Source: Oscillospiraceae bacterium (GTDB taxonomy: Bacteria; Bacillota; Clostridia; Christensenellales; Aristaeellaceae). From it: a DNA stretch of 10,531 bases. The stretch is from the NCBI GenBank assembly GCA_031266295.1, contig JAISBH010000213.1, positions 1-10,531 of the forward strand. Reading direction: 5' to 3'. A model generated the notes under the pieces. The model made no database searches. It was not told the DNA's origin and saw only the letters and a program-made list of their open reading frames with translations. Below, in pieces: positions 7,843-10,531 of the stretch (position 1 is its first letter; the number at the start of each line of letters is the position of its first letter). The position numbers and the translations under genes were made by a program.

Positions 7843-7866
7843 AACCCCCTCTGTCGCTGCGGCGAC
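7843..7866. repeat. Direct repeat A, copy 1 (24 nt)
   Basis: This 24-nt unit starts AACCCCCTCTG and contains the stem TGTCGC-TGCG-GCGAC. It is repeated exactly at 7951-7974, 108 nt downstream. It begins 10 nt after the rodA stop. Confidence 0.85.
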
Positions 7867-7891
7867 GCGGCGCATCCGCGCCTTCGGGAAG
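7865..7891. repeat. Direct repeat B, copy 1 (27 nt)
   Basis: The unit begins ACGCGGCGCATCC and ends CTTCGGGAAG. It recurs exactly at 8167-8193 and, with one inserted base, inverted near 10468-10495. It can fold as two short GC hairpins. Confidence 0.83.
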
Positions 7892-7917
7892 TGCGCTGCG
7901 CGCCCTCGCTACGCTCA

Positions 7918-7948
7918 ATTGCGATCCCCCTCCCGACCTCCCCCGGGG
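7918..7948. repeat. Direct repeat C, copy 1
   Basis: This unit begins ATTGCGATCCCCCTCCC and ends in CGGGG. It recurs with one base fewer at 8197-8226 and inverted in the 10426-10530 block. In copy 1, about 26 nt of other GC-rich sequence separate it from repeat B, while in the other copies B and C are almost adjacent. Confidence 0.8.
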
Positions 7949-7950
7949 TT

Positions 7951-7974
7951 AACCCCCTCTGTCGCTGCGGCGAC
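7951..7974. repeat. Direct repeat A, copy 2 (24 nt)
   Basis: This is an exact second copy of the unit at 7843-7866. It is followed by ATCTCCCCCTAGGGGGGCGATGAGGG, which the two C/G tracts allow to fold back on itself. Confidence 0.85.
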
Positions 7975-8131
7975 ATCTCCCCCTAGGGGGGCGATGAGGG
8001 TTGTCGGTTACCATGTGGTTCGCAAGCAACGGGGGACGGGTTGCGCTGCGAAGTAAACTATCCAGGTGAAACCGGCTGGCCGTAACCGGTAGAATGTGTA
8101 TCACGATGGTCCAGGCGAAGCCTGGTCAGGT

Positions 8132-8348
8132 TTCGAAAGGGCGGATAGCCCTTCGCAGGGGCCGGGACGCGGCGCATCCGCGCCTTCGGGAAGGGGATTG
8201 CGATCCCCCTCCCGACCTCCCCGGGGCTTGGAACGAAGAACCACGAAGCGCCCCGCCAGTGATAACACCATAAGGAATAGTCAACTTACGTCATAGTGGC
8301 GGGGCGCCACAAACTTAAAGCGCATTCGATCCGCAGATCGAACAGCGT
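8132..8348. repeat. Left arm of a ~200-bp inverted repeat flanking the symporter cassette
   Basis: Bases 8132-8235 match the reverse complement of 10426-10530 with about four mismatches and one single-base indel, counted by eye. Bases 8297-8347 match the reverse complement of 10363-10414 with a few differences. Between the two matched parts this arm has 61 nt, whereas the right arm has 11 nt. The arm contains repeat units B and C. No transposase gene or target-site duplication is visible, so it is a non-autonomous repeat or REP-like block rather than a named insertion sequence. Confidence 0.85.
8248..8307. repeat. 60-bp foldback insert with 11-bp perfect inverted ends
   Basis: GCGCCCCGCCA (8248-8258) and TGGCGGGGCGC (8297-8307) are perfect inverted copies around a 38-nt loop that is AT-richer than its surroundings. 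The right arm of the larger repeat has only one of these 11-mers (10404-10414), so the second copy and the loop are extra in this arm. Confidence 0.75.
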
Positions 8349-8407
8349 CCCGCCGCAGCGGACAACCGAGCACCACGCCTCGCAACCCTCACTAAGCTCA
8401 CATCAAT

Positions 8408-9943
8408 TTACTCCGCCTTAAGGAACTGTCTCCCCGTTCCAGCCGTATCCGTCTCTATGCAGGAAAAGAGGCGATCCAGATGATCCTTGCCCAGTTTCGG
8501 CGTAACCAGGCTGACCACTGGTACGATCACCAATCCCGCAAGCATCACGAACGCGCCGCAATTGATTGGCGACTGTATGATCGTTGGGAAAAACGGTCGC
8601 GCAAATATGTTCAGTATCATCACCAGCATAGCGAATATAAAGTTCACCCATACCGCCGCGCGGGTCAGCCATCGTCCATACAGAGAGTACAAGAACGGCG
8701 CGAGGAACGCCCCAGCCAGTGTGCCCCACGATATGCCCATCATCTGCGCGATAAACGTCAGTCCGCCCTTATACTGCACGATCGCTATCGCCGACGCAAG
8801 CACGATAAACACTGCAATCAGCAAGCGTATCGTTTTCAGCTGTCTTTTCTCTTCCATGTCCTTGACTATACGTTCTCTTAGGAAGTCCAGCGTGAATGTG
8901 GACGCGCTTGACATGACCAGCGAGGACAGCGTCGATAGGCTAGCCGCGAACACCAGCACGATCACCACGCCGATCAGCCAGTCGGAGAACCCGCTGAGCA
9001 TCGTGGGGATCACCGCGTCATACCCTTGATCCGCGACGTTTACCGGAAACAGCCGCCCGAACCCACCCAGGAAGTAGCAGCCGCCCGAGACGATTATCGC
9101 GAACACGGTCGATATGACAGTGCCGGTCGATATGTTTTTCTCGGACTTGATTGAGTAATACTTCGCAACCATCTGAGGTAACCCCCACGTGCCGATGGAC
9201 GTGAGCAGCACGACGCCCAGCAGATCCAACGGGTTCGGCCCGAATATCGACGCGAACGCGCCTGGCATATCCATCGCTGCGGGATCGCTGACGTTTGACA
9301 GAGCCTTCATTGATCCGGCGAAGCCTCCGTTCACATTTAGCACCGCGCCGACGACTAGCACAATGCCGAGCAGCATGATTATCCCTTGAATAAAGTCGTT
9401 GATAGCAGTCGCCATGTATCCGCCGACGATGACATATACGCCCGTTATAGCCGCCATGATCACTATGCACACGATGAAATCCACGTGATACGCCATCTCA
9501 AACAGTCGCGACAGACCATTGTACAGCGACGCGGTGTATGGGATCAGGAATATGAACGTGATGACAGACGCAGCCAGCTTCAGGTTGCTTGAGTTCAGCC
9601 TCTTCCCAAAGAAGTCGGGCATTGTCGCGCTGCCCAGGTGGCGGGTGATCAATCTGGTGCGCCGCGCGAGCACGACCCATGCCAGCAGTGAACCGATGAA
9701 CGCGTTGCCTAGCCCGATCCATATCGCCGATATCCCGAACCGCCATCCGAACTGCCCTGCGTATCCGACAAACACAACCGCCGAAAAGTATGACGTTCCG
9801 TACGCGAATGCGGTTAACCATGGGCCGACCGATCGTCCGCCCAGCACGAAACTGTCTACCGAGCGATTCCGCGAACGCATCGCGAACCCCACGATCAATG
9901 TTACCACCACGAACAGCACCAGCAACCCTGCCTTGATAATCAT
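8408..9943 (-). CDS. Sodium:solute symporter (SSS, PutP-like) family transporter
   Basis: A 511-residue polytopic membrane protein of the SSS family, which couples uptake of a solute to sodium entry; about 13 hydrophobic helices are seen. Family marks are GGRSVGPWLTAFAYGTSYFSA (35-55 region, matching PutP GGRSLGP...ASDMS), IVGGYMATAINDFIQG and the LSTLSS segment, where Ser337-Thr338 match the PutP sodium ligands Ser340-Thr341. The PutP Asp55 position is Tyr52 here, so this is not simply PutP. The start chosen is ATG 9943-9941, 7 nt after AGGAGG; an in-frame ATG at 9949 is only 1 nt from it, and the frame open further upstream to 10195 runs through the T-box leader. The T-box predicts induction by uncharged tRNA, hence an amino acid or precursor as substrate, which cannot be named. 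It stands alone, convergent with the elongasome operon. Confidence 0.9.
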   Translation of the reverse strand: MIIKAGLLVLFVVVTLIVGFAMRSRNRSVDSFVLGGRSVGPWLTAFAYGTSYFSAVVFVGYAGQFGWRFGISAIWIGLGNAFIGSLLAWVVLARRTRLITRHLGSATMPDFFGKRLNSSNLKLAASVITFIFLIPYTASLYNGLSRLFEMAYHVDFIVCIVIMAAITGVYVIVGGYMATAINDFIQGIIMLLGIVLVVGAVLNVNGGFAGSMKALSNVSDPAAMDMPGAFASIFGPNPLDLLGVVLLTSIGTWGLPQMVAKYYSIKSEKNISTGTVISTVFAIIVSGGCYFLGGFGRLFPVNVADQGYDAVIPTMLSGFSDWLIGVVIVLVFAASLSTLSSLVMSSASTFTLDFLRERIVKDMEEKRQLKTIRLLIAVFIVLASAIAIVQYKGGLTFIAQMMGISWGTLAGAFLAPFLYSLYGRWLTRAAVWVNFIFAMLVMILNIFARPFFPTIIQSPINCGAFVMLAGLVIVPVVSLVTPKLGKDHLDRLFSCIETDTAGTGRQFLKAE

Positions 9944-9950
9944 GCACATA

Positions 9951-9956
9951 CCTCCT
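9951..9956 (-). promoter_or_regulatory. Ribosome binding site of the symporter gene
   Basis: AGGAGG on the - strand lies 7 nt before the ATG at 9943-9941 and 1 nt before another in-frame ATG at 9949-9947. The spacing decides for the inner ATG. Confidence 0.85.
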
Positions 9957-9992
9957 TGTTTTAAGACCAGATACCCCCCGACAGAAGAATAC

Positions 9993-10025
9993 AAAACCGC
10001 CCTTGGAATAATTCCAAGGGCGGTT
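9993..10025 (-). terminator. Intrinsic terminator of the T-box leader
   Basis: Read on the - strand, AACCGCCCTTGGAA pairs perfectly with TTCCAAGGGCGGTT across a 3-nt loop and runs into TTTT. The 5' half (CCGCCCTTG, 10023-10015) is also the 3' half of the antiterminator, so the two structures exclude each other. This is the default off state when the cognate tRNA is charged. Confidence 0.95.
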
Positions 10026-10032
10026 AACCCGC

Positions 10033-10044
10033 TGTACCACCTTG
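10033..10044 (-). promoter_or_regulatory. T-box antiterminator bulge that reads the tRNA acceptor end
   Basis: On the - strand CAAGG (10044-10040) is followed by TGGTACA (10039-10033), the conserved T-box core. CAAGG pairs with CCTTG (10019-10015) and GCGG (10032-10029) with CCGC (10023-10020), leaving exactly the 7-nt bulge expected. An uncharged ACCA end pairs with UGGU and stabilises this form against the terminator. Confidence 0.92.
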
Positions 10045-10260
10045 ATTCCGTACAGCCTCGCGGCGCGTACGCTCGTCGGGCGCAATCACGCCCCAGCGCT
10101 ATAACGGGCGCTCCCGTCAAACCCTCTTTATAATTGAGTTTGCGGCTCCCGGACTGTAATTCACCCTGACCCCTCAACCGATTCGCACCACCCATCGGCT
10201 CTCTTGATGAGGATTAATAGAGCTACTGCTTTCCCGTTCATTGCCTTTGATATGCGCTGA

Positions 10261-10289
10261 AGTATACAGGGATGCGCGGGTTCTGTCAA
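10261..10289 (-). promoter_or_regulatory. Sigma-A-type promoter of the T-box/symporter unit
   Basis: On the - strand TTGACA (10289-10284) and TATACT (10266-10261) are separated by exactly 17 nt. The -35 box is perfect and the -10 box differs from consensus at one base. Transcription should start near 10253, just before Stem I of the T-box. High constitutive initiation with control left to the riboswitch is the expected arrangement. Confidence 0.9.
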
Positions 10290-10362
10290 GAGGAAATTTG
10301 TGAGATGGGGTGGAGATTGTACGGCCGCTTGTCAGCCACGATAGTCGCTCGCGGCGGGGGCG

Positions 10363-10530
10363 CGCTGTTCGATCTGCGGATCGAATGCGCGCGTAAGTTT
10401 GTAGCGCCCCGCCATTTCGTTCCCCCGTTCCAAGCCCGGAGGAGGTCGGGAGGGGGATCGCAATCCCCTTCCCGAAGGCGCGGATGCGCCGCCGTCCCAG
10501 ACCCTGCGAAGGGCTATCCGCCCTTTCGAA
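10363..10530. repeat. Right arm of the inverted repeat flanking the symporter cassette
   Basis: This arm is the inverted partner of 8132-8348. It contains, read on the + strand, TTCGATC-TGCG-GATCGAA (10367-10384), GCGCCCCGCCA (10404-10414), then repeat units C and B and the GGGCTATCC hairpin, ending at TTCGAA one base before the window edge. It lacks about 50 nt present in the left arm. Weak similarity to the left arm continues a little inside it towards 10351. Bases 10290-10362 between the promoter and this arm show no feature that I recognise. The repeat may continue beyond the window. Confidence 0.85.
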
Positions 10531-10531
10531 T

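Larger units (their letters stand above)
7833..8407. other. Non-coding convergent intergenic region filled with hairpin repeats
   Basis: These 575 bases lie between the convergent rodA and symporter stops. I see no credible gene: the short open frames run through repeat DNA and have no ribosome site. The region is a chain of short inverted repeats. Clear ones are a TGTCGC/GCGACA stem at 7852-7867 and again near 7960-7975, CCAGGC/GCCTGG (8111-8125), AAGGGC/GCCCTT (about 8137-8153), GGCGC/GCGCC (8171-8184), GGGGAT/ATCCCC (about 8193-8208), a long-loop pair at 8248-8307 and TTCGATC/GATCGAA (8325-8342). None is followed by a U-run, so no standard intrinsic terminator can be named for either gene, although the hairpins could end transcription from both sides by another route. 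Confidence 0.75.
9993..10253 (-). ncRNA. T-box riboswitch leader controlling the symporter
   Basis: The leader binds a specific tRNA and lets transcription continue if that tRNA is uncharged. Read on the - strand: AGTA (10227-10224) faces GAATTACA (10162-10155) to form the specifier loop; AAGAGAG and the distal hairpin CCGAT...ATCGG with GGTGGTGCGA give the typical top of Stem I; further hairpins follow (ACGGG/CCCGT at 10117-10104, then a GGGCG/CGCCC stem). The antiterminator is CAAGG, a 7-nt bulge TGGTACA (10039-10033), GCGG, loop, CCGC, CCTTG. The bulge UGGU pairs with tRNA ACCA, so the discriminator base should be A. The last bulge base is A where the consensus has C. Candidate specifiers in the loop are UUA (Leu, directly after GAA), UAC (Tyr, followed by the usual purine) or AUU (Ile); I cannot decide among them. 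Confidence 0.95.

Noticed and set aside
7843..7974. CRISPR array
   Set aside because: There are only two exact copies, no regular spacing beyond them, and no cas gene in the window.
7520..8056. 178-residue open frame on the + strand over the rodA end
   Set aside because: It is an alternative frame of rodA running into the repeats; no start signal or family likeness.
8096..8296. 66-residue open frame in the intergenic region
   Set aside because: It is a translation of the repeat units and has no ribosome site.
8325..8342. Intrinsic terminator of the symporter gene
   Set aside because: The hairpin is perfect, but on the - strand it is followed by a mixed sequence without a real U-run, so it is only a candidate.
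9519..10133. 204-residue open frame on the + strand
   Set aside because: It is antisense to the symporter and crosses the riboswitch.
9944..10195. N-terminal extension of the symporter
   Set aside because: It is the translated T-box leader; the real start is set by AGGAGG and begins directly with the first membrane helix.
8132..10530. Composite transposon or insertion sequence
   Set aside because: No transposase reading frame and no target-site duplication can be seen; only the inverted repeats support it.

Overview
The window holds most of a cell-elongation (elongasome) operon on the + strand and, convergent with it, one T-box-controlled sodium:solute symporter gene on the - strand. The DNA is GC-rich by eye, and the genes use strong AGGAGG-type ribosome sites. 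The T-box riboswitch and the mreB-mreC-mreD-mrdA-minD-rodA order point to a Bacillota lineage, most likely an uncultured high-GC Clostridia member. I cannot name the species.

Positions 2-7832 form one tightly packed transcription unit: the 3' part of an MreB-like actin homologue, mreC, mreD, mrdA (class B PBP2), a MinD/ParA-like P-loop protein and rodA (SEDS glycosyltransferase). Gaps are small (-4 to 25 nt) and two junctions are stop/start overlaps, so the products should be made together. MreC, MreD, PBP2 and RodA are the membrane part of the sidewall peptidoglycan synthase. RodA polymerises lipid II and PBP2 cross-links the glycan strands. MreB and the MinD-like protein are the two cytoskeletal ATPases of the operon. 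Both have replacements at residues expected to be needed for nucleotide hydrolysis, while their overall family signatures are kept. minC and minE, often next to minD in this kind of cluster, are absent here.

Positions 7833-8407 are non-coding between the convergent genes. They hold a mosaic of short GC-rich repeats, mostly hairpins. A roughly 200-bp repeat block here occurs again, inverted, at 10363-10530.

Positions 8408-10289 (- strand) are a self-contained cassette: a sigma-A-type promoter (TTGACA, 17 nt, TATACT), a T-box leader with specifier loop, antiterminator and terminator, a ribosome site, and a 511-residue PutP-like symporter. The inverted repeat copies lie on both sides of this cassette. 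The T-box says that uptake is switched on when one particular tRNA is uncharged, so the substrate is probably an amino acid or a precursor. The specifier codon cannot be fixed with certainty from the sequence alone.
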